DNA of 64,000 bases from Bacillota bacterium (GCA_023436585.1 JAEZIN010000006.1:124001-188000), one strand, 5' to 3'. Counted from the first letter of the stretch, positions 18,067-27,360 are shown. The notes: generated by a model not told the origin, from the letters alone. Numbers and translations: made by a program.

Positions 18067-18454
18067 GGAGAAGGATTCGCGTCTGCGGATGCGACCAAGG
18101 GGCTTTCCGGTCACCCCTTGGAAACCTTCGGGGGTTATCTCTGAATAATTGTGCAGTTACGATGAATGGTTAAGAGAAGGATTTCGCATCTGCGGATGCG
18201 ACCAAAGGGCTTTCCGGTCGCCCTTTGGAAACCTTCGGGGCTCATCTCTGAATAATGGTGCAGTTACGGTGAATGGTTAAGAGAAGGATTTCGCGTCTGC
18301 GGATGCGACCAAGGGACTTTCCGGTCGCCCCTTGGAAACCATCGGGGGTCATCTCTGAATAATGGTGCGGTTACGTTGAATGGTTAAGAGGGGATATCGC
18401 ATCTGCGGATGCGACCAAGGGGCTTTCCGGTCGCCCTCTGGAAACCTTCGGGGC
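18067..18454. repeat. four tandem ~107-bp units with conserved hairpins
   Basis: The core GCGGATGCGACCAA recurs at 18085, 18192, 18299 and 18405, giving periods of 107, 107 and 106. Each unit (plus-strand reading) holds hairpin 1 (CGCATC TGCG GATGCG), hairpin 2 (CCAAGGGG ... CCCCTTGG) and a short CCTTCGGG element resembling a UUCG tetraloop. The spacer is TCATCTCTGAATAATGGTGC and following. Copy 2 has CCAAAGGG ... CCCTTTGG, a compensatory pair change, and copies 1 and 3 keep hairpin 1 through a G-T pair. The array fills the gap between convergent wecB and eno. No known repeat family is recognised. Confidence 0.85.
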
Positions 18455-18542
18455 CGTACTTTTGTGTATCCTATCAGGTTCTTTTGCGCCACTGCGGGCC
18501 TCGCCGTAGGCCTGCCAAGCAAGTGCATGAATGATAGTGCCA

Positions 18543-18582
18543 CAAAAAAGCAGGGAAGGTTTCCATCATGAAACCTTCCCTG
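18543..18582 (-). terminator. terminator of eno
   Basis: The 13-bp perfect stem CAGGGAAGGTTTC / GAAACCTTCCCTG is followed on the minus strand by CTTTTTTG, 18 bp after the enolase stop. Confidence 0.88.
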
Positions 18583-18599
18583 TTATATACCTGTATTGT

Positions 18600-19883
18600 T
18601 TATCCCCTGAAGCATTTCCGGCCGGGATACCGTGCCGATGTACCCAGGCAATCCTCGATCCGAAGGAGCCTGTTGTATTTGGCTACGCGCTCGCTTCGGC
18701 TGGGTGCGCCTGTTTTGATCTGCCCGGCGTTTACGGCTACAGCCAGGTCGGCGATGGTGGTATCCTCCGTCTCGCCCGAGCGGTGGGAGATGACGGCGGT
18801 ATACCCTGCGTTGTGCGCCATTTTGATGGCCTGAAGCGTTTCAGTCAAGGAGCCAATTTGATTGAGCTTGATGAGGATGGAGCTTCCGCAGCCGGATTCG
18901 ATGCCCTTTTGCAGCCGCTGGGTATTGGTGACGAACAGATCGTCGCCCACCAATTGCACCTTGGCTTTCAACTGGGCGGTGAGCTTCTTCCAGCCCTCCC
19001 AGTCCTCCTCGTCCAGGCCGTCCTCAATGGAGGCGATGGGGTATTTGCCCACCAGGTCTTTCCAGAAGGCGATCAATTCATCCGTAGTGTAATGGATTTT
19101 CTTCTTGGGCAGCATATACCCGCCGTTTTCGCTCTTCCACTCGCTGGAAGCGGCGTCAATGGCGATCATGAAATCGTCATAAGGCTTGTAGCCGGCCTTC
19201 TCAATGGCCTTGAGCAGGTATTGAATGGCTTCCTCGTCGCTTGGGAGGTTCGGCGCATAGCCGCCCTCGTCGCCTACCGCGGTGGAAAGGCCGTCCTTTT
19301 TTAGCAGGCTTGCCAGGGTATGGAATACCTCCGTACACCAGCGAAGCCCTTCAGAAAAGGTTGGCGCGCCGACGGGCATGATCATGAATTCCTGGATGTC
19401 GATGTTGTTGGCCGCGTGCGCGCCGCCATTTAATACGTTCATCATGGGCACAGGCAGCGTATCCGCGTTGACGCCGCCCAGGAACTTGTACAGGGGCAAC
19501 TCCAGCGCCTTGGAAGCGGCCCTGGCGCAGGCCAGGGAAACGGCCAGTATGGCGTTGGCGCCCAGGCGGGACTTGTCCGGCGTTCCGTCCAGCTTGATGA
19601 GCGTATCGTCGATCTCGGCCGTGCGGGTGGCGTCCATGCCCGTGAGCGCTTCCCGAATCTCCCGGTTGATATGGCCCACGGCCTTCAAGACGCCTTTTCC
19701 GCCAAAACGGGAGGGGTCCTTGTCTCTCAGTTCCAGCGCTTCAAACTGGCCGGTGGATGCGCCGCTGGGCACAGCCGCCTGGCCATGGGTGCCGCATTCC
19801 AATGTAACCATGGCTTCCACTGTGGGGTTCCCCCGGGAATCGATGATCTCCCGTCCGTAGACGTTGGTGATGGAATATCCCAT
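18600..19883 (-). CDS. eno: enolase (phosphopyruvate hydratase)
   Basis: The glycolytic enzyme converts 2-phosphoglycerate to phosphoenolpyruvate in the cytoplasm. All signatures are present in the 427 residues: SGASTGQFEALELRD, HAANNIDIQEFMI, AVGDEGGYAPN, SIEDGLDEEDW, GDDLFVTN, LIKLNQIGSLTET and SHRSGETED. AAGGAGG precedes the ATG. It follows the mutase gene gpmA after 31 bp in the same direction, pairing two successive glycolytic steps, and ends at a strong terminator. Confidence 0.97.
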   Translation of the reverse strand: MGYSITNVYGREIIDSRGNPTVEAMVTLECGTHGQAAVPSGASTGQFEALELRDKDPSRFGGKGVLKAVGHINREIREALTGMDATRTAEIDDTLIKLDGTPDKSRLGANAILAVSLACARAASKALELPLYKFLGGVNADTLPVPMMNVLNGGAHAANNIDIQEFMIMPVGAPTFSEGLRWCTEVFHTLASLLKKDGLSTAVGDEGGYAPNLPSDEEAIQYLLKAIEKAGYKPYDDFMIAIDAASSEWKSENGGYMLPKKKIHYTTDELIAFWKDLVGKYPIASIEDGLDEEDWEGWKKLTAQLKAKVQLVGDDLFVTNTQRLQKGIESGCGSSILIKLNQIGSLTETLQAIKMAHNAGYTAVISHRSGETEDTTIADLAVAVNAGQIKTGAPSRSERVAKYNRLLRIEDCLGTSARYPGRKCFRG

Positions 19884-19914
19884 TGTGTATCCTCCTTGAT
19901 GGCGCTAAAAGGGC

Positions 19915-20658
19915 TTACTTGGCTTTGCCCTGGTTGGCCACGCTTTCCATTTTTGCTTTCAGTGCCTCTTGATCGCCCAGATATTCCTTACCCATGATAT
20001 GGAACTGTGAATCCAGCGTATACACAAGGGGTACGCCAGTGGGTATGTTCAGTTCCATGATCTGCGCGTCGCTGAGATTATCAAAATGCTTCACCAGCGC
20101 GCGAAGGGAATTGCCGTGGGCGGCGATGAGCACCCGCTTGCCGGCAGCCATCTGCGGTACGATCGTGTCCATGTAAAAGAGAACGACCCGCGCAATGGTA
20201 TCCTTCAGGCTCTCCGCAAGGGGCAGCAGCGATTTGTCCTCATTGCGGTACTGAACCTGCGCCCTGGGGCTGCGGGAATCAGTTTCCTCCAGTACGGGGG
20301 GCGGCACATCAAAGGAACGGCGCCAAATTTTCACCTGATCCTCGCCGTAGCGCCTGGCGGTTTCCGCTTTGTCCAGCCCCTGCAGCGCGCCGTAATGGCG
20401 CTCGTTTAGCAGCCATGTCTTATATACCGGCAGCCATTCCCGGTCCATTTCTAAAAGGGCCAGGTTCAGCGTATGGATGGCCCGCTTGAGGTAGGATGTA
20501 TAGCACACATCAAAATCATACCCGCTCTCCCTTAAAAGCCGGCCGGCTTCCGACGCTTCATGCCTGCCTTTTTCGGAAAGGTCCACATCCGTCCAGCCGG
20601 TGAAAAGGTTCAAGCGGTTCCATTCGCTTTCCCCGTGCCGGAGCAGTACCAGTTTCAT
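19915..20658 (-). CDS. gpmA: 2,3-bisphosphoglycerate-dependent phosphoglycerate mutase
   Basis: The protein interconverts 3- and 2-phosphoglycerate, feeding enolase encoded next. The catalytic histidine is in LVLLRHGESEWN, with FTGWTDVDLS, NERHYGALQG and AAHGNSLRAL completing the active site; 247 residues is the standard dPGM length. The start at 20658 is chosen because AAGGAGGT stands 8 bp upstream; the frame extends seven codons further without a ribosome site. Confidence 0.95.
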   Translation of the reverse strand: MKLVLLRHGESEWNRLNLFTGWTDVDLSEKGRHEASEAGRLLRESGYDFDVCYTSYLKRAIHTLNLALLEMDREWLPVYKTWLLNERHYGALQGLDKAETARRYGEDQVKIWRRSFDVPPPVLEETDSRSPRAQVQYRNEDKSLLPLAESLKDTIARVVLFYMDTIVPQMAAGKRVLIAAHGNSLRALVKHFDNLSDAQIMELNIPTGVPLVYTLDSQFHIMGKEYLGDQEALKAKMESVANQGKAK

Positions 20659-20708
20659 GGAATGACCTCCTTGACCCAATAATGGTTAGGATATGCTAAC
20701 TTTACATA

Positions 20709-20737
20709 ATTATACCGCATTCTGGGAAAAAAAGCAA
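20709..20737 (-). promoter_or_regulatory. promoter of gpmA-eno
   Basis: On the minus strand TTGCTT (20732-20737) and TATAAT (20709-20714) are 17 bp apart, about 50 bp before the gpmA start. This fits a constitutive glycolytic promoter. Confidence 0.7.
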
Positions 20738-20844
20738 GGATGTCAACCATGGTTTCCGAAAATCCGGACGCTTGCTCTGGCGCATAGTTTTTATGCGGAC
20801 GGCAACAATAACACCGCTATGTCCAAGGGGGAGGGGGATGAGGT

Positions 20845-22467
20845 ATGTTCCAGTCCTTAAAAAAGAAGCTGAAGTATTGGCAGCATATGAACAAGGCGCA
20901 GCGCAGCCAGGATAAAGAGCAGTCACCCGAGGCACCCGCCCTTCATAGGGAGCTGAATCGAAATCTGCAATCCATACGGCAGATTTTGGGCAAGAGCAAC
21001 GATGTCAAAATCCACGAATTCCGGTGCGGCCGCGAGGGGGAATACAGCGGGGCGCTTGTGTTCATTGACGGCCTGGTGGATAACAGCACCATTACGGAGG
21101 GAATATTAAAACCGCTGCTTTCCTTCCGCCTTGCGGACTCGCATCCGTCGGAAGCCTCCTCATCCTTATTCGAGGAACTCCAGCAAACGGTGCTTTGTAC
21201 GGCGGAAATGGAGGTCAAGGAGTCACTTGGCGATTTGATCGCCGGCTGCCTGACCGGCAATACGGTGCTCCTGCTAAACGGCGTGGCCAAAGGCATCCTC
21301 ATCAGCACCAAGGGCTGGGACAAGCGCGGTGTATCCGAGCCGCAGACAGAATCGGTGGTCCGCGGCCCCCGGGAGGGGTTTACGGAAAACCTGCGCACCA
21401 ACACCGCCCTGATGCGACGCAAGATCAAAAGCCCGCAGCTGAGAATGGATCACGTCATCGTGGGCCGCAAAACGCTGACGGACGTGTGCATCCTCTACCT
21501 GGATCATGTGGCGGACCCAAAGGTCGTGGAGGAAGTGAAAAGGCGCCTTACGGAATTGAATGTCGATTCCATACTGGATGCCGGATACATCGAACAGTAC
21601 ATGGAAGACGCCCCCTTCTCCATTTTCGCGACGGTAGGTTATACGGAAAAGCCCGACGTGGCGGCGGCCAAGGTGCTGGAAGGCCGCGTGGCCATTATCA
21701 CCGACGGGACGCCGTTTGTCTTGACAGCTCCTTTGCTGTTTATCGAAAGCTTTCAAACGGCGGAAGACTACTACGTGCGGCCATTCTTCGCCAGCTTTGC
21801 CAGGCTTCTGCGGTATCTGGCGTTTTTCATTTCGGTGTTTGCGCCTGCCATCTATATCGCGCTGACCACCTTCCATCAGGAATTTATCCCAACCACCTTG
21901 CTCCTCACCGTCGCCAAGGCGAGGGAGGGGACGCCTTTCCCGGCCTTCCTGGAAGCGCTGATCATGGTCTTCTCCTTTGAAATACTGCGGGAGGCGGGGC
22001 TGCGCCTGCCAAGGCCTGTCGGCCAGGCAATCAGCATCGTCGGCGCGCTGATTATGGGCGACGCCGCGGTGTCGGCTGGCTTGGTAGGCGCCCCGCTGGT
22101 GATCGCCATCGCGCTGACAGCGGTTACCGGCTTTGTGGTTCCCCTGCAAAGCGACGTGTCTTCCCTGCTCCGCATCATATCCATGGCGCTGGCCGCCGTG
22201 CTGGGCGGGTACGGCATTGCCATGGGCTTTATCGCGACGCTGGTGCATCTGGCGTCGCTGAAATCCTTCGGCGTACCCTATTTTGAATCGTTCGCCATTT
22301 CTCGGGATATGCAGGATACCATGATACGCATGCCCTTGTGGTTCATGACCAAGCGGCCCAAGGACATAGCGCAGCAGGATGTGACCCGCAGGCGCTTTTT
22401 CATACCGCCCATGAGGCCCCATGAAGATGCCGACAGTGCCAAGGAGCAGGAAGGCGGAGAAGAATGA
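20845..22467 (+). CDS. spore germination receptor A subunit (GerAA family)
   Basis: The 540-residue protein has the GerA/SpoVAF layout: a hydrophilic N-terminal domain (about 1-290, with FVDGLVD-like FIDGLVDNSTI) and a C-terminal membrane domain of several helices (about 300-490), including ILREAGLRLPRPVGQAISIVGALIMGDAAVSAG, whose core is a family hallmark. It would sit in the spore inner membrane and form a germinant receptor with the B and C subunits encoded next. It overlaps the next gene by 4 bp. A Gly-rich ribosome site precedes the ATG. The expected sigma-G promoter was not convincingly found. Confidence 0.93.
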   Translation: MFQSLKKKLKYWQHMNKAQRSQDKEQSPEAPALHRELNRNLQSIRQILGKSNDVKIHEFRCGREGEYSGALVFIDGLVDNSTITEGILKPLLSFRLADSHPSEASSSLFEELQQTVLCTAEMEVKESLGDLIAGCLTGNTVLLLNGVAKGILISTKGWDKRGVSEPQTESVVRGPREGFTENLRTNTALMRRKIKSPQLRMDHVIVGRKTLTDVCILYLDHVADPKVVEEVKRRLTELNVDSILDAGYIEQYMEDAPFSIFATVGYTEKPDVAAAKVLEGRVAIITDGTPFVLTAPLLFIESFQTAEDYYVRPFFASFARLLRYLAFFISVFAPAIYIALTTFHQEFIPTTLLLTVAKAREGTPFPAFLEALIMVFSFEILREAGLRLPRPVGQAISIVGALIMGDAAVSAGLVGAPLVIAIALTAVTGFVVPLQSDVSSLLRIISMALAAVLGGYGIAMGFIATLVHLASLKSFGVPYFESFAISRDMQDTMIRMPLWFMTKRPKDIAQQDVTRRRFFIPPMRPHEDADSAKEQEGGEE

Positions 22468-23651
22468 AAAAGCTGCTCTGCGTATTGCTGGTGCTGGCCA
22501 TTTTGTTTGGCTTGTCAGGCTGCTGGGACAGCCATGAGCTGGACACGCTCTTTATTGTGACGGGAGTCGGCCTGGATAAGGGTGAGAAGGCGGAAGAAGT
22601 GGATGTCGGGGTACAGATCGTGAAGATAGCCGGCGGGAGCTCCGGCGGCAGCTCCGGCGGCGGTGCCGACTCGGGCGGCGGGGGAGGGGGAGGCGACAGC
22701 AGCATATTGCTGGAGGCCAGCGGAAAAAGCGTGCTTTCGGCACTCTCCACCTTGCGCCATCAAAGTACGCGCTTGCTGTTTTTGCACCATAACCAAATGA
22801 TTGTATTCGGCAGGGATTTGGCCATGGCCGGCATACAGGAGCACCTGGATCTGTTTTTACGCGACGAGGAAACGCGCATGGAGACACTGGTGCTGGTGGC
22901 CGACGGCAAGGCCAAGGATGTATTAGGCGCTGAGCTGGACCAGGACAAGCTGTCTGGCGTCGCTGTTACGCGCATGATGCGGCAGTTTTCCACCATTTCC
23001 GTTTTCCTGAGCGTAAACATGCTGGGCCTGACATCCAAACTGCTTCAAAAGACAACCGCCCCCCTCATTCCCATTGTGGAAGTAAAAAAAGAAGAAGATA
23101 AGTCAAAGCTGAACATATCCAAAATGGCGGTGCTGAAAAACGACCGCATGGTGGGGGAACTCGACTGGGAGGAGATAACAGGGTATCTGTGGGCCAAGGG
23201 TGAAATCAATGAGGGGATTATGGAACTTGCCACCGACAAGGGAACGGTGTCTTTCAATATACTGCAGGTCAGCAGCCAATCGGAACCGGTGCTGCAATCG
23301 GACGGCAGAGCAGGTGTGATCCTGAATATTGATACGGCGCTTGATATTGAAGAATTGAACGGATTTGGCGATGTCAAGCTGGATGAGCTGTATGCCATGC
23401 TGACACAGGAAACGCAAAAGGCCGTTGAACAGCGGGTGACCAAGACATTTGAAAAGTCTAAGCAGCTGAACACAGATTTCTATGGGTACGGCGGAAAGTT
23501 CCATATCAAATATCCCAAGCAATGGGCAAGCATGGAGCAGCAATGGGATGCGGTCTATCCCGGCCTGCAGCTTGTTCTGAACGTGAAGACGCATATCGTG
23601 GGCACCGGAAAAACGGCTCTTACCCTGGATATGGAGGAAAAAAAGAAATGA
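22464..23651 (+). CDS. spore germination receptor C lipoprotein (Ger(x)C family)
   Basis: The 395 residues start with a lipoprotein signal whose lipobox LSGC is followed by WDSHELD, the Ger(x)C hallmark. The lipid-anchored protein forms the C subunit of the receptor. An unusual run of Gly and Ser (about residues 58-80) sits in the N-terminal domain, where related proteins usually have a short loop. ATG overlap with the A subunit and with the B subunit indicates translational coupling. Confidence 0.92.
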   Translation: MKKLLCVLLVLAILFGLSGCWDSHELDTLFIVTGVGLDKGEKAEEVDVGVQIVKIAGGSSGGSSGGGADSGGGGGGGDSSILLEASGKSVLSALSTLRHQSTRLLFLHHNQMIVFGRDLAMAGIQEHLDLFLRDEETRMETLVLVADGKAKDVLGAELDQDKLSGVAVTRMMRQFSTISVFLSVNMLGLTSKLLQKTTAPLIPIVEVKKEEDKSKLNISKMAVLKNDRMVGELDWEEITGYLWAKGEINEGIMELATDKGTVSFNILQVSSQSEPVLQSDGRAGVILNIDTALDIEELNGFGDVKLDELYAMLTQETQKAVEQRVTKTFEKSKQLNTDFYGYGGKFHIKYPKQWASMEQQWDAVYPGLQLVLNVKTHIVGTGKTALTLDMEEKKK

Positions 23652-24751
23652 AGCTGGAGACAGATAAAATTACGCCATCCCAATTGTTGTTTTCCACCGC
23701 CTGCTTCATTCAAGCCTCCTCGCTGCTTACAGCTTATCTGGCCGGGGTGACGGACTATGATTCCTGGTTTGTGGTAATCACAGGCATCGTGGCCTGCATG
23801 CCTCTATTGCTTGTGTACTTGGGCCTGATGAAGCTGTACCCCGGCAAAAATCTGGTGGAAATCAATGATCTGGCGCTGGGCAAGGTCCTTGGGAAAATCG
23901 CTTCGTTTTTGCATATTCTTTTTTTCCTGACGCTGGCAACACTGAACTTGCGGGATCTGAGCCTGTTTGTGAAGCAGACCATTATGGACAAAACGCCGGA
24001 CGTCATCCTTTCAGCCGCGTGTGTGATCGTGTCCGCCATGGCCGTGCGGTACGGGCTGAAAGTTGTTACACGCTTTGCCTTTATCTTTATCACGATATCG
24101 GTCACGGTACTGGGGGCTTCGCTGTTGTTTGCTTCCGGGCAGATGGATCTGAACAACTTTTTGCCCGCGCTTCAAAAGCCTCCTATTACGTATGTGCAGG
24201 GCACAAATGTCGCCCTGAGCATCCCATTTGGCGAACTGGTGGTTTTTTTAATGATACTGCCCTATGTCCGTGCAAGGCAGAAGCCCATCGGCCGTTACTT
24301 TGTAGGCGGCTTTTTGCTGGGGGCGGTGATGTTTCTGCTGGTGGTCTTCCGGGATACGGCCGTGCTGGGAAATACATTGAGCCTATTCGCCCTGCCCGCC
24401 TTTGAAACGCTCCGACTCATCAATGTGTTCGGCACGCTGAGCCGCCTGGAGATATTGTTTGCCATTGTGCTGGTCGTCCTGCTGTTTTTCAAGGTTTCCT
24501 TACTGCATTACACAACTACGCTGGCCGCGGCGCAGGCGCTGGGCATGAAATCCTACAAGCCTCTGGCATACGTGATCGGCGTGCTTATGATCGGCTACAG
24601 CTTTACGCTGTACCCCTCCAACATACAGCACGCATCCTCCGGCGCGGAGACATCCACCATCCTTTGGCAGCTTTTTGAGTTCATACTTCCGCTGCTGGCG
24701 CTGGTGGCCGGCAAAATACGAAAAGGAAAAACAAAGGGGGCGGAGGCGTAA
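23648..24751 (+). CDS. spore germination receptor B subunit (GerAB, amino-acid permease-like)
   Basis: The start is the ATG at 23648 that overlaps the previous stop (ATGA). The 367 residues form about ten membrane helices, beginning ETDKITPSQLLFSTACFIQA, the normal start of the endospore-germination permease family. The B subunit is thought to bind the germinant, often an amino acid. The order A-C-B found here is common in Clostridia. Confidence 0.92.
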   Translation: MKLETDKITPSQLLFSTACFIQASSLLTAYLAGVTDYDSWFVVITGIVACMPLLLVYLGLMKLYPGKNLVEINDLALGKVLGKIASFLHILFFLTLATLNLRDLSLFVKQTIMDKTPDVILSAACVIVSAMAVRYGLKVVTRFAFIFITISVTVLGASLLFASGQMDLNNFLPALQKPPITYVQGTNVALSIPFGELVVFLMILPYVRARQKPIGRYFVGGFLLGAVMFLLVVFRDTAVLGNTLSLFALPAFETLRLINVFGTLSRLEILFAIVLVVLLFFKVSLLHYTTTLAAAQALGMKSYKPLAYVIGVLMIGYSFTLYPSNIQHASSGAETSTILWQLFEFILPLLALVAGKIRKGKTKGAEA

Positions 24752-24752
24752 T

Positions 24753-24962
24753 ATGCTGGCGGTTGTGCTTATCTTTGGGCTGATTGCACTGATCGATATG
24801 GTTCCCCTGATCCGCAGGAAGGATTGGAAGGATGTGGCGGCGCTTGGCATCGTTTTTGCATTGGCGCTGACTGTTTCCATATTGAATCAATTAAAGGTGC
24901 CCATCCCCAGTACCGTTCTTTCGGCGGATACGTTTATGCGCCAAATCGGAGTCAATTATTGA
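24753..24962 (+). CDS. small two-helix membrane protein at the end of the ger operon
   Basis: The 69-residue protein starts at the ATG at 24753 behind GGGGCGGAGG, one base after the preceding stop. It has two hydrophobic helices (about 1-17 and 29-46) joined by a basic loop (RRKDWKD). Small fourth genes of this kind accompany some clostridial gerA operons and may be accessory receptor subunits; the specific family is not recognised. Confidence 0.7.
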   Translation: MLAVVLIFGLIALIDMVPLIRRKDWKDVAALGIVFALALTVSILNQLKVPIPSTVLSADTFMRQIGVNY

Positions 24963-24977
24963 GATGCATACACTTGT

Positions 24978-24999
24978 GGCCGCTCGGGCGGCCTTTTTG
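24978..24999 (+). terminator. terminator of the ger operon
   Basis: GGCCGC TCG GGCGGCC with a following run of five T lies 15 bp after the last ger gene. Confidence 0.8.
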
Positions 25000-25182
25000 C
25001 GTTTTAGGAAACTCCCTGCTTGAGGACATGTGCAGGTTGTGCTATAGTGAATCTGACAGTATATGGCTGTTTTACAGCAGCCGGCATGTACCGCTAAAAA
25101 ATGCGCGTTTCCTTACCTCCATCATATCTCCATGGAATGGTGGGAGGATGGATCGTCTTAAAGAATGCCGGCGGGAGGAAGC

Positions 25183-25881
25183 ATGGGTAAAGCGACAATT
25201 CTGATCGTGGAAGACGAGGAGAAGATCGTCAGCGTTATTGAAGCGTACCTTATGCGGGAGGGGTATCAAACGCTGTCCGCGGGGGATGGCAAAACCGCTT
25301 TGGAATTGTTTGAAGCAAGGCGGCCGGATGCAGTGGTGCTGGACAGGATGCTGCCTGAATTAAGCGGGGATGAAGTGCTCAAAACCATCCGCAGGCTTTC
25401 CGATGTACCCGTGCTGATGCTCACGGCCAAGGGCAGTGAAAACGACGTGGTGGAGGGGCTGACCCTGGGGGCTGACGGCTATGTGATCAAGCCGTTCCGC
25501 CCGCGGGAGCTGGTGGCAAGGCTGGAGGCGCTCCTGCGCCGCTTCGGGCCAAAGGAAGACGGGGAGGCCGTTACCTACAATAACGGCGACCTGAAGGTGG
25601 ACTCCCTGGCGCACCAGGTTTGGCGTGGGGGCCGTGAGATACAGCTTACGCCCAATGAGTACAAGCTGCTGCACACGCTGTTGAACCAACCTGCCAAGGT
25701 GTTCACCAGGGAGGAACTGATTTTGTGCGCTTTTGGCTTTTCCTATGAGGGATTTGACAGGACCATCGATTCACATATCAAGAACCTGCGCGCCAAGCTG
25801 GAGGATAAGGCCGAAGAGCCTGCCTATATCCGCACAGTGCGCGGCGTAGGTTACAAGTTCGGGGGAAAGGCGGATGACTAA
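25183..25881 (+). CDS. OmpR/PhoB-family response regulator
   Basis: The 232-residue protein has a receiver domain (about 1-117) with acidic pocket VEDEE, phospho-acceptor Asp54 in VVLDRMLPE, Thr in MLTAKGS and Lys in VIKPFRP. A winged-helix DNA-binding domain (about 135-230) follows, ending in IRTVRGVGYKF. Start at 25183 because GGGAGG lies just upstream; an in-frame ATG at 25165 lacks a site. The gene overlaps its kinase by 8 bp. Confidence 0.94.
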   Translation: MGKATILIVEDEEKIVSVIEAYLMREGYQTLSAGDGKTALELFEARRPDAVVLDRMLPELSGDEVLKTIRRLSDVPVLMLTAKGSENDVVEGLTLGADGYVIKPFRPRELVARLEALLRRFGPKEDGEAVTYNNGDLKVDSLAHQVWRGGREIQLTPNEYKLLHTLLNQPAKVFTREELILCAFGFSYEGFDRTIDSHIKNLRAKLEDKAEEPAYIRTVRGVGYKFGGKADD

Positions 25882-27274
25882 AAGGCTTTCAAGCCTGAAA
25901 ACACGGCTGTCGCTGACCTATGGCGCCATATCGATTTTCATTATCGGCATTTTGCTGGCGGTGACGCACGGCTTGATGGAAAACCATTTTCAAACCTATG
26001 TTACCACCCTGCGGGCACAGGCCGCCCAAAACGTGGTGAAGACCGTGGAGGACCAGCTGAAGAAAACGGATCTTTACCATGTGCACTTTACCGAATTGGG
26101 TTATGCCATGCTGAACCAGGGGATGGTGCTGTCCGTTTGGGATGCCGAGGATAAGCAGGTCTACTGCATCCACTGCAATGACACCAAAGCCTGCGAGAAT
26201 ATGCTGTATAACGTGCAGTGCATCACCGCCATGCGGGATGCAGATTACAAGGGCACCTATACAGAGCTTTCATATCCCCTTATGCAGGACGGCAAGATGC
26301 TTGGCCAGATGCATTTTGGCTACAGCGGACCGTATTACTACACCGAGGCCGATGTAGAATTCATCGGAAAGATTGACACCATCTTCGTTCTGGCCGGTGT
26401 GCTGTGCGGGATACTGGCGGCGGGTTTCGGGTATGCCATGGCACGGGGCATTGTGAGGCCCATCCGGGAAATCGGCGAGAATACCAAGCGCATCGGATTG
26501 GGTGATTACGCGCCGCGTTTGCCCAAACACCCCTATGCCAGGGAGCTGGATGAGCTGGATCAAAGCGTCCGCGTCCTATCGCAAACGCTGGAAGAACAGC
26601 AGCGGTCCAGGGAGCGCATGATCAGGGATTATGCCCATGAGCTGCGCACGCCGCTGTCCGTTCTCCAGGCCAACCTGGAGGCCTTCCAGGACGGCGTGTG
26701 GGAGCCGACGCCCCAGCGCCTGGGCAGCTGTTATGAGGAGATAGAGCGCCTGAACCGAATGCTGGTGAAACTGGAGGATCTGGCAAAGCTGTATGAGCCC
26801 GACGCGAAGGCGGCTGTCTGCCAGGTGGAGCTTGACAGCCTGGTGAAGGATTGCCTGGATCACTTTGCCCCGGTCTGCGCGGACAAGAAGATCGAGCTTG
26901 CATCAAGCCTTACCCCCGTTACGGTTACAGGCGGCAAGGATCAATTGAGGCAGGTGCTGGTGAACCTTCTGGCCAACGCCGTGCAATACACACAGGACGG
27001 CGGCAAGGTGGAGGTCACGCTCAAGCAGGAGGGGGACATGGCCGTCATCCTGGTTCGGGATACGGGCATCGGCATCGATGCCAAGGATTTGCCGTATATT
27101 TTCGATTACCTGTACAGGGCCGATCCCAGCCGGAGCCGCCATACGGGGGGCAGCGGCATAGGCCTGAGCATCGTTAAAAAAATTGTAAGGGAGCACGGGG
27201 GAGAGGCCCTGGCGGAAAGCAAGCTGGGGGAGGGCAGCGTGTTCACCGTGAAGCTGCCGCTTCACAGACCATAA
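25874..27274 (+). CDS. membrane sensor histidine kinase
   Basis: The 466 residues comprise membrane helix 1 (about 14-34), an extracellular sensor (about 35-168), helix 2 (about 170-192), HAMP (about 193-245), HisKA with phosphorylated His255 in YAHELRTPLS, and an HATPase domain with NLLANAVQYT, DTGIGI and GSGIGLSIV. The sensor loop carries a cysteine cluster (YCIHCNDTKAC, then VQC) that may sense redox state or metal. It is translationally coupled to its regulator. The H box has alanine where most kinases have serine (AHELRTP). Confidence 0.93.
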   Translation: MTKRLSSLKTRLSLTYGAISIFIIGILLAVTHGLMENHFQTYVTTLRAQAAQNVVKTVEDQLKKTDLYHVHFTELGYAMLNQGMVLSVWDAEDKQVYCIHCNDTKACENMLYNVQCITAMRDADYKGTYTELSYPLMQDGKMLGQMHFGYSGPYYYTEADVEFIGKIDTIFVLAGVLCGILAAGFGYAMARGIVRPIREIGENTKRIGLGDYAPRLPKHPYARELDELDQSVRVLSQTLEEQQRSRERMIRDYAHELRTPLSVLQANLEAFQDGVWEPTPQRLGSCYEEIERLNRMLVKLEDLAKLYEPDAKAAVCQVELDSLVKDCLDHFAPVCADKKIELASSLTPVTVTGGKDQLRQVLVNLLANAVQYTQDGGKVEVTLKQEGDMAVILVRDTGIGIDAKDLPYIFDYLYRADPSRSRHTGGSGIGLSIVKKIVREHGGEALAESKLGEGSVFTVKLPLHRP

Positions 27275-27300
27275 CTCCATAAAAATATTTTGGCACCCTC

Positions 27301-27360
27301 TTGCAAAGTCTGCGGGAGGGTGCTATACTGTGTTTGCTACTGAATATTACACAATAGTAG
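27301..27360 (+). promoter_or_regulatory. promoter with palindromic candidate PadR operator
   Basis: TTGCAA (27301-27306) and TATACT (27324-27329) are 17 bp apart, giving a start near 27336. Directly over it lies the inverted repeat CTACT (27337-27341), 14 bp, AGTAG (27356-27360). Because padR is the first gene, negative autoregulation through this palindrome is likely. Confidence 0.65.

Noticed and set aside
18067..18454. CRISPR array
   Set aside because: Units are ~107 bp with nearly constant spacers, not 25-40-bp repeats with unique spacers, and no cas genes are near.
21274..22422. 382-codon minus-strand frame opposite the germination A subunit
   Set aside because: Extremely His/Arg/Gln-rich and mirrors conserved GerA codons, so it is not a gene.
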